Below, piece by piece: positions 42,908-54,805 of a stretch of 64,000 bases of DNA; positions within the stretch are counted from its first letter, which is position 1, and each line of letters begins with the position of its first letter. Position numbers and translations under genes: made by a program. Origin of the DNA: Bradyrhizobium sp. sGM-13 (GTDB taxonomy: Bacteria; Pseudomonadota; Alphaproteobacteria; Rhizobiales; Xanthobacteraceae). The stretch covers positions 332,649-396,648 of the forward strand of contig NZ_JAGWDK010000003.1 of the NCBI RefSeq assembly GCF_018398875.1, in the 5' to 3' direction. Under the pieces are notes generated by a model that saw only the letters and a program-made list of their open reading frames with translations, was not told where the DNA came from and ran no database searches.

Positions 42908-43702
42908 CTACAGCGATGCGGAAGCCGTAACGACAAGACTGCGCGCCAGCACCACCCCGCCGGCCAGGATCAGGCCAACACCTGCGATGCGGCTGAGCCA
43001 CGGGCTGCGGGCGAGCAGTTTCTCGAAGGCGACATAGATCGCGACCGCCGCGATCCACACCAGGTTCATCACGCCGGCAACGAACAGCAGCGCCATCAAA
43101 AACCAGCAACAGCCGACACAGTAGGTGCCGTGCCGAAAACCCATGCGCAGCGCGCCCATGGCGCCCGGTTGCCAATAGCGGCTGAGGAAGAATACCGGAC
43201 TCTGGCAGTAGCGCAGGCACGCGCGCTTGATTGGCGTGAGCTGATAGAGTCCGGCGGCAACCAGGATGATCCCGGCCAGTATGCTGCTGGTGCTCGCCAT
43301 CATGCCGGACAGCAGCCCGGCCTGGTCGAGTGCCCACTGCACCGCGACCGCGACGAGGCTAAAGCCGGCCCATATCACGAGATAGCCGGCGAGAAAGAGC
43401 CAGCTTGTGACGACGGGATTATCCGTCGCCTGCCTCCGCTTGATTGCCGTAAACAGCAGCACCATGGGCGCCGCGCTCGGCACCATCATCGCGATCATCA
43501 TCACCCACCACATCGCAAACATCAGCGCAGCCTGCGAGGGCGACCATGGCTCGGGATCCATCGGCATGTCGGCCATGCTCATGTCGATGCCGGCGCCGGC
43601 GACCAGATAGCCCCAGGCGAAGGCAACCACGGCAGCCATGCCGAATGCCACGATCAGGCGATCGTGGCGCAAGGTCTGTTCAAGCGCAGAGGTCCCGGAC
43701 AT
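42908..43702 (-). CDS. DUF2182 predicted metal-binding membrane protein
   Basis: 264 residues with about seven membrane helices. Metal-ligand-like motifs: MSMADMPMDPEPWSP, MFAMWWVMMIAMMVPSAAPM (helix rich in Met) and RMGFRHGTYCVGCCWFLM with a Cys cluster. The Met/Cys/His content suggests copper or another soft metal, but the function is untested as far as I know. ATG 43702 is the conserved start. It lies 54 bases downstream of the DUF1326 gene, its common partner. Confidence 0.88.
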   Translation of the reverse strand: MSGTSALEQTLRHDRLIVAFGMAAVVAFAWGYLVAGAGIDMSMADMPMDPEPWSPSQAALMFAMWWVMMIAMMVPSAAPMVLLFTAIKRRQATDNPVVTSWLFLAGYLVIWAGFSLVAVAVQWALDQAGLLSGMMASTSSILAGIILVAAGLYQLTPIKRACLRYCQSPVFFLSRYWQPGAMGALRMGFRHGTYCVGCCWFLMALLFVAGVMNLVWIAAVAIYVAFEKLLARSPWLSRIAGVGLILAGGVVLARSLVVTASASL

Positions 43703-43756
43703 GGACTTAACCTCCGCCACGGGCCGGCACGTCGAAATGCCGTTTCCAATGCAGCT

Positions 43757-44389
43757 TCAGGCCGCGACGCCCTCCGGCGTCTGAACGACGTTGGCCAGCG
43801 AGCTGTGCGTGCCCTTGGTCTCGAACTTGATCGCACCGGTCGAGCGGATGTTGGCCGAGGCAACTTCGGCGGCGCGATGTTCGAATCCCTCGGGCATCAC
43901 GACCTGGATACGGTGCGGCTCTCCTGTCACCGGATTCTTGATTGGCTCGACCTCTGTCTCCAGCACACCTTTCGCGACGACCCGCGCTACGCGTCCATTC
44001 TTGTCGAACGAAAACTCGAAGGGCACGAACAATGGTTCGTGCATTTTGGTCACGATCAGGCTGAGGATCTGGAATAGCGTGCCTTCGGCGGAGTTCTGGC
44101 CAGACATGATCTTGAAAAGCGCGTCGCGTTGTTCGGGTGTGGCGCGCTCGTCGATGATCGGCTGTAGCTGGCCGTTGCCCTCATGCAGCGCGCCGGGAAA
44201 ATCAACGGTGGCGGCGAAGACCAGGCCGTCGAGTTTGGTCTTCTCGAAATGTCCCTTGGTGATCCGCATGCCGACCATGCCCTTGCAATAGCCTTCGGTC
44301 GGCAGCGCATTGAAGTCGCACGGACAGCCAAATGCGCAATTGCAGTTCTTGATCCATTCGCCTTCGAGACGCCAGTCAGATGTCGCCAT
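43757..44389 (-). CDS. DUF1326 cysteine-motif protein
   Basis: 210 residues. The N-terminal signature WRLEGEWIKNCNCAFGCPCDFN carries four Cys in a CxC-x3-CxC pattern, suited to metal binding. Other family parts are GYCKGMVGMRITKGHFEKTKLDG and TGEPHRIQVVMPEGFEHRAAEVASA. There is no signal peptide, so it is cytoplasmic. ATG 44389 follows GGAGG. It precedes the DUF2182 gene in a two-gene operon; I recall these families as often neighbours, and their joint role is unknown. Confidence 0.88.
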   Translation of the reverse strand: MATSDWRLEGEWIKNCNCAFGCPCDFNALPTEGYCKGMVGMRITKGHFEKTKLDGLVFAATVDFPGALHEGNGQLQPIIDERATPEQRDALFKIMSGQNSAEGTLFQILSLIVTKMHEPLFVPFEFSFDKNGRVARVVAKGVLETEVEPIKNPVTGEPHRIQVVMPEGFEHRAAEVASANIRSTGAIKFETKGTHSSLANVVQTPEGVAA

Positions 44390-44485
44390 TGCACACCTCC
44401 CGTTCGCGTATTCGATTGGACTGCAGGGGGTGAGTTTATCCCCTTTGTGCACGCGGGGACAGCGCCGGCCTGCCCGACAGGCCGC

Positions 44486-45691
44486 CTAACTGCGCTCGAG
44501 CAGCTTCGCCTCGAGCCGCGCCAGTTCCGTCGCCAGATCCCGCTCGACATCGGCGACCCGCATCTCGATCACGCGGTAATCCCGTGCCTCCAGCCACGCC
44601 TTCCGCCCGGCGCGGTCGGCGACAATAGTTTCCGTCTCGTTCGGGTTGACCAGTTCGATCGCGAGGCGATGCACAAAGGAAACGAAGTCCGGAATGTGGC
44701 GCCCGACCGGGGTCTGGCGCTTGAACTGGCCGGCGAAGCGGCGGTCGCGGGTCAGCGCCTGCCAAAGGATGCGCTCGGCATCGGTCGGGTTGCGGCGAAG
44801 CAGCCGTGCTAGGCCGCGCACCGTAGAGCTGTCGCCGGGCACCGCCGGGCCCTGCCCGTGCTCGGCCAACAGCGCCCGCAGCCTTGTCGCCTGTTCACCG
44901 TCCAGCACGCCGCCCTTAGCCGGTCCCTTGCGTCCCTCCGCGATCGCCATCACCACGCCGTGCAAAGTGTGCATGTCCTGCTTGGTCGGGTCCATCCGGG
45001 TGAAGATGTTGCGCAGGTTCACCAGCATGGTCTCGCGCTTCTCCCGCGGGCGGAGAAATTCGACCTTGTCGAGTTCCCGAACCAGATTGTCGAAGAAGGC
45101 CTGCATCTGATGCTGCGAGGCCGGCTCGGAGCGTTCCGGCATCGCGAACGGCAGGGCGCCGCCGGTCGACAGCTTGAACCACTCGTAGCCGATCAGCAAC
45201 ACCGCCTGCGCCAGATTGAGCGAGGCGAAGCCGGGATTGACCGGAAACGTGATGATCCGGTTGGCCAGCGCCACCTCCTCGTTCTGCAGGCCGTACCGCT
45301 CCCGCCCGAACAGGATACCAGCCCCGCCGCCACTTCCGACATGCGCCACAATCTCGGCTGCCGCCTGTTCCGGGGCGACCACAGGCTTGGCCTGGTCGTG
45401 CGCGCGGGCGGTGGTCGCAAACAGCAGCGTCAAGTCAGCCACCGCCTGCCCCACCGTGTCGAACAACTGCGCCTGTTCCAAAATCTGGTCCGCGCCGGCC
45501 GCAGCCCGTTGCGCCGCGATGTTCGGCCAGCCGTCGCGCGGATTGACGATCCGCAGGCACGACAAGGCAAAATTGCCCATTGCCCGCGCCGCCATGCCGA
45601 TATTCTCGCCGAGCTGCGGCTCGACGAGGATCACAATGGGTCCGGCTAAGTCCAACCCAGACTTGGTTTTATCGGTGCCGGAACCGGACAT
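44486..45691 (-). CDS. trmJ: TrmJ-type tRNA 2'-O-methyltransferase fused to a DUF559 domain
   Basis: 401 residues from ATG 45691 (ATG 45721 is also possible). Residues ~15-180 form a SPOUT methyltransferase: PIVILVEPQLGENIGMAARAMGNF, GGAGILFGRERYGLQNEEV and the knot motif NPGFASLNLAQAVLLIGYEW, as in TrmJ, which methylates position 32 of tRNAs. A helical TrmJ C-terminal region follows. The last ~110 residues are a DUF559/Vsr-like domain: LARLLRRNPTDAERILWQAL, FAGQFKRQTPVGRHIPDFVSFVHRLAIEL. In DUF559 the strand usually ends in VELDGGQH; here it reads VNPNETET, so nuclease activity may be lost. Confidence 0.9.
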   Translation of the reverse strand: MSGSGTDKTKSGLDLAGPIVILVEPQLGENIGMAARAMGNFALSCLRIVNPRDGWPNIAAQRAAAGADQILEQAQLFDTVGQAVADLTLLFATTARAHDQAKPVVAPEQAAAEIVAHVGSGGGAGILFGRERYGLQNEEVALANRIITFPVNPGFASLNLAQAVLLIGYEWFKLSTGGALPFAMPERSEPASQHQMQAFFDNLVRELDKVEFLRPREKRETMLVNLRNIFTRMDPTKQDMHTLHGVVMAIAEGRKGPAKGGVLDGEQATRLRALLAEHGQGPAVPGDSSTVRGLARLLRRNPTDAERILWQALTRDRRFAGQFKRQTPVGRHIPDFVSFVHRLAIELVNPNETETIVADRAGRKAWLEARDYRVIEMRVADVERDLATELARLEAKLLERS

Positions 45692-45721
45692 TTTGACTTC
45701 ACTTTCTGATTCAACTTCCAA

Positions 45722-45991
45722 AGCTGCTTCAACTTTTGAAGGTTTGAGTCCGGCGCGATGCGTGCACGGTTCAAACTCTCATGCCTGCCCGTTTTAGAAA
45801 GGCGGCCGGAATTCCCCAGCCGGAGAATCGGGTTAGTAGCGTTTCCGCTAGTTCGCTCAAAGCCTCAATTGGGCGGCATCCCGGAACGTCGCTTGCGCGC
45901 ATTAGACCTTCGGATAGGCTAACAATCACAACCAAAGCGAAGCTGCAAACAGCCCGAAAGCCTAGACGATCTGATTGGCGGTCTGAGCAGC
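45722..45991. other. Intergenic DNA between trmJ and the repeat before icd
   Basis: Part of a 530-base gene-free stretch. Open frames here are repeat-driven and Arg/Ala rich on both strands. I see no tRNA cloverleaf or terminator. Promoters for icd and trmJ must lie in this stretch but none is convincing by eye. Confidence 0.4.
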
Positions 45992-46120
45992 GTTCCCCGG
46001 ATGCTGCGCAGCGCGCCGCGCTTGCGGGTTGGTGCGCTGCTGATCCGGGGTCCACGCGCTGCGGCGGTGGGTCCCGGCTCTGCGGCGCAGCGCTCTGCGC
46101 CGCACCGCGTCCCGGACACG
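45992..46120. repeat. Dispersed GC-rich repeat, family C copy 2
   Basis: It begins GTTCCCCGGATGCTGCGCAG and ends GTCCCGGACAC. Its first 24 bases are the exact reverse complement of the last 24 bases of copy 3 (57826-57960). It lies upstream of icd. Confidence 0.8.
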
Positions 46121-46255
46121 CGATAGTCCATGCTAGATGGGCTAAAAGTCGGGGCGGCACCAGCTTTCGCCGGCCGATTTGCGGTGCTATAGCCCGCCTA
46201 TAATCACTCCACCCCGCCCATATCAGCGGTTTTCCGAGAAAAGGCCCCCTCCATC

Positions 46256-47470
46256 ATGGCAAACATCAAGGTGACCAACCCCGTCGTCGAACTCGATGGC
46301 GACGAGATGACCCGGATCATCTGGCAGTACATCAAGGACAAGCTGATCACCCCGTTCCTGGATGTCGAGCTTCTGTATTTTGACCTCGGAATGGAATACC
46401 GCGACCAGACCAACGACCAGGTCACGATCGACGCCGCCAACGCGATCAAGAAGGTCGGTGTCGGCGTCAAATGCGCCACCATCACCCCCGATGAAGCCCG
46501 GGTGAAGGAATTCGGCCTGAAGGAGATGTGGAAGTCGCCGAACGGCACCATCCGCAACATCTTGGGCGGCGTGATCTTCCGCGAGCCGATCATCTGCAAG
46601 AACGTGCCGCGCCTGGTTCCCGGCTGGACCAAGCCGATCATCATCGGCCGCCACGCCTATGGCGACCAGTACCGCGCCACCGATTTCAAGTTCCCGGGCA
46701 AGGGCACGCTGTCGATGAAATTCGTCGGCGAGGACGGCACCGTCATCGAGAGGGAAGTGTTCAAGTCCCCCGATGCCGGCGTCGCGATGGGAATGTACAA
46801 CCTCGATGACTCCATCATCGACTTCGCCCGCGCCTCCTTCAATTACGGCCTGTTGCGCGGCTACCCCGTCTACCTCTCGACCAAGAACACGATTCTCAAG
46901 GTCTATGACGGCCGCTTCAAGGACATCTTCCAGGACATCTACGACCGCGAGTTCAAGAAGGAGTTCGAGGCCAAGCGGCTCACCTACGAACATCGCCTGA
47001 TCGACGACATGGTCGCCTCCGCGCTGAAGTGGTCCGGCGGCTACGTCTGGGCCTGCAAGAACTACGATGGCGACGTACAGTCGGATACGGTGGCGCAGGG
47101 CTACGGCTCGCTCGGCCTGATGACCTCGGTGCTGCTGACGCCCGACGGCAAGACGGTGGAAGCCGAAGCCGCGCACGGCACGGTGACCCGGCACTACCGC
47201 GAGCACCAGAAGGGCAAGGAGACCTCGACCAATTCGATCGCGTCGATCTTCGCCTGGACCCGCGGCCTCGCCCACCGCGCCAAGCTCGACAACAACCCGC
47301 AGCTCGCGAAATTCGCCGACACGCTGGAGAAGGTCTGCGTTGCGACCGTCGAGGAAGGCTACATGACCAAGGACCTCGCGCTCCTGGTCGGCGCCGATCA
47401 GCGCTGGCTGTCCACGACTGGCTTCCTCGACAAGGTTGCGGCCAATCTCGAGAAGGCGATGGCGGCATAA
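46256..47470 (+). CDS. icd: NADP-dependent isocitrate dehydrogenase
   Basis: 404 residues, the eukaryote-like type II IDH used by alphaproteobacteria, converting isocitrate to 2-oxoglutarate with NADP in the TCA cycle. Motifs: [44 protein letters not shown] (isocitrate binding), [41 protein letters not shown] (metal site) and [17 protein letters not shown] (NADP site). Length is normal. A 10-bp stem hairpin follows the stop. Confidence 0.97.
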   Translation: MANIKVTNPVVELDGDEMTRIIWQYIKDKLITPFLDVELLYFDLGMEYRDQTNDQVTIDAANAIKKVGVGVKCATITPDEARVKEFGLKEMWKSPNGTIRNILGGVIFREPIICKNVPRLVPGWTKPIIIGRHAYGDQYRATDFKFPGKGTLSMKFVGEDGTVIEREVFKSPDAGVAMGMYNLDDSIIDFARASFNYGLLRGYPVYLSTKNTILKVYDGRFKDIFQDIYDREFKKEFEAKRLTYEHRLIDDMVASALKWSGGYVWACKNYDGDVQSDTVAQGYGSLGLMTSVLLTPDGKTVEAEAAHGTVTRHYREHQKGKETSTNSIASIFAWTRGLAHRAKLDNNPQLAKFADTLEKVCVATVEEGYMTKDLALLVGADQRWLSTTGFLDKVAANLEKAMAA

Positions 47471-47480
47471 TTGGCTGACG

Positions 47481-47510
47481 ATGGTGTTGGTCCTTCGGGG
47501 CCAACACCAT
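47481..47510 (+). terminator. Hairpin after icd
   Basis: ATGGTGTTGG, loop TCCTTCGGGG, CCAACACCAT: a perfect 10-bp stem 10 bases after the icd stop, but with no T tract. It lies directly before the ATG (47520) of the next gene, so it may attenuate read-through or stabilise the icd mRNA end rather than terminate. Confidence 0.6.
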
Positions 47511-47519
47511 GGATTTGCG

Positions 47520-48026
47520 ATGCCGATTGTCCGAAACACCGCTCTCGCTCTGCTTTTGTCATCGGCGACGCTTTTCAGCGTGCATGCCCAGACACCTCTT
47601 ACCGACGCCATTGCGACGCCGGGAGAAAAAACAGTGCTCACTCTCCACGCCGAGGGCGCGCAGGTCTACGAATGCAGGGCCGCCTCTGACGGCAAGCTCG
47701 CCTGGGCGTTCCGCGAGCCGATCGCGACGCTGCTGCTCGACGGCAAGACCGTCGGCCGGCACTACACCGGTCCGAACTGGGAGCACATCGACTCTAGCGC
47801 CGTCGTCGGCAAGGCAGCCGGCAACGCCCCCGGCACGACGGCGAACGATATTCCCTGGCTGAAGCTGGAAGTGACGTCCGGCCGCGGCGCCGGAATCCTC
47901 TCCGGCGTCACGACCGTGCAGCGGATCAATACGGTCGGCGGCAAGCTCGAGGGCGCCTGCGACAAGCCGGGCAGCTATCGCAACGTGCCCTACTCGGCGG
48001 ATTACGTATTCTTGCGCAAGAGCTGA
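47520..48026 (+). CDS. Secreted DUF3455 protein
   Basis: 168 residues: signal peptide MPIVRNTALALLLSSATLFSVHAQ, then one DUF3455 domain. Conserved parts are VLTLHAEGAQVYECRA, LAWAFREPIATLLLDGKTVGRHYTGPNWEH, DIPWLKLEVTSGRGAGILSGVTTVQRINTVGG and YSADYVFLRK. The family is exported and of unknown function; two conserved Cys (YECRA, GACDKPG) may form a disulfide. It may be transcribed from icd or from its own promoter. Confidence 0.85.
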   Translation: MPIVRNTALALLLSSATLFSVHAQTPLTDAIATPGEKTVLTLHAEGAQVYECRAASDGKLAWAFREPIATLLLDGKTVGRHYTGPNWEHIDSSAVVGKAAGNAPGTTANDIPWLKLEVTSGRGAGILSGVTTVQRINTVGGKLEGACDKPGSYRNVPYSADYVFLRKS

Positions 48027-48060
48027 ACACTTTCTCCGCTATGGCCGGAATACCACGCGC

Positions 48061-48086
48061 GAAGGCCGCCAACCAAGGCGGCCTTC
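48061..48086. terminator. GGCCGCC-type hairpin, possible bidirectional terminator
   Basis: GAAGGCCGCC-AACCAA-GGCGGCCTTC, a perfect 10-bp stem between convergent genes. No T tract on either strand, so the terminator role is probable but not certain. It resembles the hairpins at 59605, 60091 and 60820. Confidence 0.55.
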
Positions 48087-48154
48087 GGGGTGGTAGAGAT
48101 GCGCAGCAGTCCGGGCCATGCGGGATCGCTCTGCAGCACTGCAATGAGCGACCT

Positions 48155-48505
48155 TTAGAAGCGACCTCTGCAGGTCTCGCGATACCGGCGGCAGTTTCCT
48201 TCGCCTCGTTCGCCCAACTCGTCCTTGTTGAGGCAAGCATATCGCAATTCGGCGCACACATCCCTGCGAACCGGTCGTCCGCAGGCCTCCCGGTATCTGC
48301 GGCAATTTCCTTCGCCGCGCTCCCCTAGCGCGTCCTTGTTTTCACAAGCACGCCGCAGTTGCTCGCATTGCCCTCCTCGGCTGTCGTACACTCGGACACC
48401 TCCCGGTCCAAACTCAATGGATTGGGAGAAGGCCGAGATCGGAAATACGAAAAGTGCAATTGCCGCTGTGGCGCCGAACGCATATTTGCGCATTGCTTTC
48501 GACAT
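48155..48505 (-). CDS. Secreted Cys-rich protein with two tandem repeats
   Basis: 116 residues. After signal peptide KYAFGATAAIALFVFPISAFS come two 29-residue repeats at 47-75 and 84-112. Each has four Cys in the same spacing (C-x6-C-x13-C-x6-C) and a nearly identical core, KDxLGERGEGNCRRYRExC. Each repeat probably folds with two disulfides, or binds a ligand through the Arg-rich face. No named family is recognised. It is in the same orientation as the next small secreted gene but separated from it by a terminator. Confidence 0.75.
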   Translation of the reverse strand: MSKAMRKYAFGATAAIALFVFPISAFSQSIEFGPGGVRVYDSRGGQCEQLRRACENKDALGERGEGNCRRYREACGRPVRRDVCAELRYACLNKDELGERGEGNCRRYRETCRGRF

Positions 48506-48536
48506 TCTCTGATCCTCCAGTTGCTATGTGCCGGTG

Positions 48537-48562
48537 AATAAAGAGGCTGCTTCGCAGCCTCT
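48537..48562 (-). terminator. Terminator of the small secreted protein gene
   Basis: On the minus strand AGAGGCTGC-GAA-GCAGCCTCT followed by TTATT, 57 bases after the stop at 48619 and before the Cys-rich gene. Confidence 0.75.
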
Positions 48563-48618
48563 CGCTTTTCGATGGGAGCGGACGCAGCGGGCGCTATCGC
48601 TTCTCGCCATCGCCATCC

Positions 48619-48843
48619 TTAGTTCGCGCAGACCTTCATGCTCTTCATTCCGGTTTCTGCTGCGGTGCGCGACTTGAACACCTTGCCGTCGCCAACAACG
48701 ACAGTGGTGGCAGCCGTCGGTTTGTTGTCCACGATGGTGCACTTCTTCGTGGAGGTATCTTGCACTACATAAAACTCCGCCTGAGCGTAGGCAGTGCCGG
48801 TCATGATTGCTGCGGCTGCAGCCGAGATCAGAAGCTTCTTCAT
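48619..48843 (-). CDS. Small secreted protein
   Basis: 74 residues: signal peptide MKKLLISAAAAAIMTGTAYA, mature part EFYVVQDTSTKKCTIVDNKP, then a Val-rich strand region and the tail AETGMKSMKVCAN. Two Cys could form one disulfide. I recall similar short exported proteins in Bradyrhizobium and relatives, with no known function. GGAGG precedes ATG 48843 and a good terminator follows, so expression is likely. Confidence 0.72.
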   Translation of the reverse strand: MKKLLISAAAAAIMTGTAYAQAEFYVVQDTSTKKCTIVDNKPTAATTVVVGDGKVFKSRTAAETGMKSMKVCAN

Positions 48844-49202
48844 GATGTCTCCTCCATTTTGAGTGTGTCCATGCGTAGATTACTGAGCGGCGCGGAGTCG
48901 GTTGCGCGGCTGGCAACCACGTGGGTTCACTTTCAGCTCATGGGTGGAGACCTTAAGCGCGTTGATATGAACGCGGACGAAACGGGCAGTTCAGAGACTG
49001 TTTATTTCGAGCGTATCGCCCCTTCATCGCGTGCTCTCTTTGGTGCGGGTGCGATAGCAACGCCTGCTGCACGCCATGGTTCTGCGCCAAGGCCGTCTTA
49101 ATGCCGTCGATAAACTAGAGCGCGGGTGTTACAACGATTGGCGCATACTTACCGCTTTCTTTGTCGCGGCATTGCCATCCATGCATGGGCCGGCGGCTAC
49201 CG
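48844..49202. other. Gene-free stretch
   Basis: 359 bases between two minus-strand genes. It has lower coding bias on every frame and only fragments of open frames. It presumably holds the promoter of the small secreted protein gene. No repeat, RNA gene or operator is recognised. Confidence 0.4.
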
Positions 49203-49877
49203 CTAACCCATCGCCACCTTGTCGCCGCCGTGCTCGCGTTGGTCGAGCCACATCGTGCCGAGCGCGAACGCCAGCCAGCCGAAATTGTAGATAAGGCCAA
49301 TTATCAGAACAACCCAGCCGGGAATCGGTCCGACTGCGGCGCGATCGACAAATTCCGCTAGGGTTGACGCGGGCGTCGGATGGATTGCGATCTTGCCGTA
49401 ATAGGCAATCACCTGGACGGCGAGAATCCAGACGTAGTTGCGACGCAGCCGCCGCCCCGCCGCGCGGAAAAACGAAATGTGGTGGCGAGGCGCGGTGTAG
49501 TCGCGCCCGAGTATCACCTGCCAGCTATCGTCGCGGGCTTCACCGGTGAATATCGGCGCGTAGAAATTCGTCTCCATCCACCGAGCTCGAGCGCGCCAGA
49601 CATTAAAGTAGCGATAACGTCGCGCCTCCATGCCGAGAAACACGGCAATGAGCAGGCCTACGAGCAGGAGTGGCAGCGGTGAAGCTTCCGGGCTCGAAAA
49701 AGTCGTCGACAGGGCGATGCCCATTGTGACGATCGCCCAATTGGTCGTGTTGTCGAGCCGCGTTCTCCAGATCGTCGAACGGTAGACTTCGCCCCGGTAG
49801 AGATGAGCGATGGCGCCCATTTCGGCAGAATTGAAGCTGTGTTGGCCCTGTGTTTCGCGAGAAGCCGTAACAGACAT
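49203..49877 (-). CDS. DUF2270 membrane protein
   Basis: 224 residues. An N-terminal soluble part with FNSAEMGAIAHLYRGEVYRSTIWRTRLDNTTNWAIVTMG leads into two membrane helices, LPLLLVGLLIAVFLGMEARRYRYFNVWRARARWMETNF (loop after them), then two further helices (NYVWILAVQVIAYYGKI, GWVVLIIGLIYNFGWLAFALG). This is the DUF2270 pattern; function unknown. ATG 49877 is the conserved start, although the frame continues to 49910. Confidence 0.88.
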   Translation of the reverse strand: MSVTASRETQGQHSFNSAEMGAIAHLYRGEVYRSTIWRTRLDNTTNWAIVTMGIALSTTFSSPEASPLPLLLVGLLIAVFLGMEARRYRYFNVWRARARWMETNFYAPIFTGEARDDSWQVILGRDYTAPRHHISFFRAAGRRLRRNYVWILAVQVIAYYGKIAIHPTPASTLAEFVDRAAVGPIPGWVVLIIGLIYNFGWLAFALGTMWLDQREHGGDKVAMG

Positions 49878-50121
49878 GGCGGGACTCCGGTTGTCCGAAC
49901 CGCGGATCACCGGCGTTGACCGGGAGCGTCCACATCATCAACGCCGATGAACCCATCCGGAATTGTGACGTCGCAACTATGCTCGCCCTGAGGCCGAAAT
50001 GCCAGCCACAGCTCGAGCAATAGAACAATGCACCGCACTATCGCGGCCGGGCGTCCGCATTGGGTTACAAGCGGCGTGAGCGCTGCTAGGCGCTTATGAT
50101 TTACGCTTGGCTTGCCTGTGC

Positions 50122-52794
<2,673 letters not shown>

Positions 52795-53005
52795 GTTCAC
52801 CCAATCGGAAAAAAGGCCGGGTTAGGCTACAACCGCCTTTAACCCTTCCGGCGGAACGCTTTTAGACAAGGCGGCCTGCGGTGTCCAGAAACTGTGCAGG
52901 CGGATCATAGGCTTGCCGCAGCACACAAGATGGGCGCGCAAGTCCCGTTGATAATGCTGCGGCCGCGTTGACAGGCTTGGCAGGGCTGTGTTTCCCTCTT
53001 ATCTG

Positions 53006-53180
53006 TAAGACGTCACGTCGGGAGAGATCGGCTTAAGCGCCGGCGCCGAAGGAGCAACCGCCCCGGAAACTCTCAGGCAAACGGACCGCGTGACGAAATA
53101 GCATCTGGAAAGAGACGCCGGGCAACATGTGCCCAGGGCGTCCGCCGACGGGATAATACTCTCAGGCACAGCGACAGATG
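53006..53180 (+). promoter_or_regulatory. Tandem glycine riboswitch upstream of gcvT
   Basis: Two consecutive glycine aptamers. The first spans about 53015-53095 (GGGAGAGAT ... CGCCGAAGGAGCAA ... AAACTCTCAGGCAAA ... GGACCG), the second about 53103-53178 (TGGAAAGAGACGCC ... CGCCGACGGGATAATA ... CTCTCAGGCACAGCGACAG). The paired GGAGAGA/ACTCTCAGGCAAA blocks are diagnostic. Glycine binding normally switches on downstream glycine cleavage genes. It sits 41 bases before gcvT. Confidence 0.95.
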
Positions 53181-53220
53181 GGGCTTTCTTTGGGTTTTTG
53201 GAGACTGGTCTCCGGAACCC

Positions 53221-54381
53221 ATGAGGGCCTTGACGATGCTGGCAAGCGACAAATCCTCCCTCAGACGCACCCCGTTGCACGGGCTCCATGTGGCGCGCGG
53301 CGGCAAAATGGTTCCGTTCGCGGGCTATGAGATGCCGGTGCAATTCCCGGCCGGGGTCCTGAAGGAACATCTGCATACGCGAAGCGCCGCTGGCCTGTTC
53401 GACGTCTCCCATATGGGCCAACTCGCGCTGCGGGCAAAATCCGGCAAGGTCGAGGATGCGGCACTGGCGCTGGAGCGGCTGGTGCCGCAGGACATGGTGG
53501 CGGTTGCGCCGGGACGGCAGCGCTACGCCCAGTTCACCAATAGCGACGGCGGCATTCTCGACGATCTGATGGTGGCGAATTTCGGCGACCACCTGTTTCT
53601 GGTCGTCAACGCCGCCTGCAAGGCCGAGGACGAAGCGCATCTGCGCGCGCATCTCTCGGATACCTGCATCATCGATTCGCTGCCGGACCGCGCGCTGATC
53701 GCGCTGCAGGGACCGAAGGCGGAATCAGCGCTGGCGAAACTTTGTGCAGACGTGACCACAATGCGGTTCATGGATACCGGGCCGCGCAAGGTCGCCGGCT
53801 TCGACTGCTTCGTCTCGCGCTCCGGCTATACCGGCGAGGACGGTTTTGAGATTTCGGTGCCGGCCGAACAGGCCGAGGCGCTGGTGGCGCTACTTCTGGA
53901 CAATCCGGACGTGCTGCCGATCGGCCTCGGCGCACGCGACAGCCTGCGGCTGGAAGCCGGGCTTTGCCTCTACGGCCACGACCTCGACACCACGACGACG
54001 CCAGTCGAGGGCGCGCTGGAATGGTCGGTGCAGAAAAGCCGCCGCAGCGGCGGCGCCCGCGCCGGCGGCTTTCCGGGCGCAGAAAAAATCCTCTCACAGT
54101 TTGAAAAAGGCGCATCGCGCCGCCGCGTCGGCTTGCGCGCGCAAGGCCGCGCGCCGGTACGCGAAGGCGCGCTGCTGTTTGCGGATACCGCTTCGACCGA
54201 CGACATCGGCAAGGTCACGTCGGGCGGCTTCGGCCCGAGCCTCAATGCGCCGGTTGCGATGGGCTATCTGCCGACCGCGCTTGCCGCAGACGGCACGCAG
54301 ATTTTCGCCGAAGTGCGCGGCCAGCGCCTGCCGCTACAGGTCGCAGCCATGCCATTCGTTCCCAACACCTACAAACGCTGA
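53221..54381 (+). CDS. gcvT: Glycine cleavage system T protein (aminomethyltransferase)
   Basis: 386 residues. It takes the aminomethyl group from lipoylated GcvH and forms methylenetetrahydrofolate, releasing ammonia. Motifs: [64 protein letters not shown] (folate pocket), [36 protein letters not shown] 53221 or 53236 are possible. First gene of gcvT-gcvH-gcvP behind the glycine riboswitch. Confidence 0.97.
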   Translation: MRALTMLASDKSSLRRTPLHGLHVARGGKMVPFAGYEMPVQFPAGVLKEHLHTRSAAGLFDVSHMGQLALRAKSGKVEDAALALERLVPQDMVAVAPGRQRYAQFTNSDGGILDDLMVANFGDHLFLVVNAACKAEDEAHLRAHLSDTCIIDSLPDRALIALQGPKAESALAKLCADVTTMRFMDTGPRKVAGFDCFVSRSGYTGEDGFEISVPAEQAEALVALLLDNPDVLPIGLGARDSLRLEAGLCLYGHDLDTTTTPVEGALEWSVQKSRRSGGARAGGFPGAEKILSQFEKGASRRRVGLRAQGRAPVREGALLFADTASTDDIGKVTSGGFGPSLNAPVAMGYLPTALAADGTQIFAEVRGQRLPLQVAAMPFVPNTYKR

Positions 54382-54406
54382 ACTTGCAAACACTGAAGGA
54401 AATTCC

Positions 54407-54772
54407 ATGACGACGCTGTTCACATCCGACCACGAATGGCTCCGCATCGAGGGCGATGTCGCCACTATCGGCGTCACCGATTATGCGCAATCGCAGCTCG
54501 GCGACGTCGTGTTCGTCGAATTGCCGAAAGTCGGCCGCGCCCTGAAGAAGGCCGAAGCCGCTGCCGTCGTGGAGTCGGTGAAAGCCGCTTCCGACGTCTA
54601 CGCGCCGATCTCGGGCGAAGTGATCGAGGTCAACGAGGCGCTCGCCGCCGAACCCGCGCTGGTGAATTCCGACGCCGGCGGCAAGGCCTGGTTCTTCAAG
54701 CTGAAGATCGCGGACAAAAGCGAACTCGGCGGCCTGATGGATGAGGCCGCCTACAAGGCACACACGGCGTGA
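54407..54772 (+). CDS. gcvH: Glycine cleavage system H protein
   Basis: 121 residues, the lipoyl carrier shuttling the aminomethyl intermediate between GcvP, GcvT and the dihydrolipoamide dehydrogenase. It begins [21 protein letters not shown], with [20 protein letters not shown] and lipoyl lysine K59 in [26 protein letters not shown] precedes ATG 54407. It lies 25 bases after gcvT. The gap to gcvP holds two strong hairpins. Confidence 0.97.
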   Translation: MTTLFTSDHEWLRIEGDVATIGVTDYAQSQLGDVVFVELPKVGRALKKAEAAAVVESVKAASDVYAPISGEVIEVNEALAAEPALVNSDAGGKAWFFKLKIADKSELGGLMDEAAYKAHTA

Positions 54773-54805
54773 GGATGATGAGGCGCTCTGTCACCATACA
54801 GAAGC

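Noticed and set aside
45771..46160. Open frames on both strands before icd
   Set aside because: They lie across the family C repeat and are Arg/Ala/Pro rich without family motifs; repeat-driven, not genes.
46223..47641. 472-codon minus-strand open frame
   Set aside because: Antisense shadow of icd; no family similarity.
48844..49202. Possible tiny ORFs in the gene-free stretch
   Set aside because: Fragments of 20-30 codons without ribosome-binding sites or coding bias.
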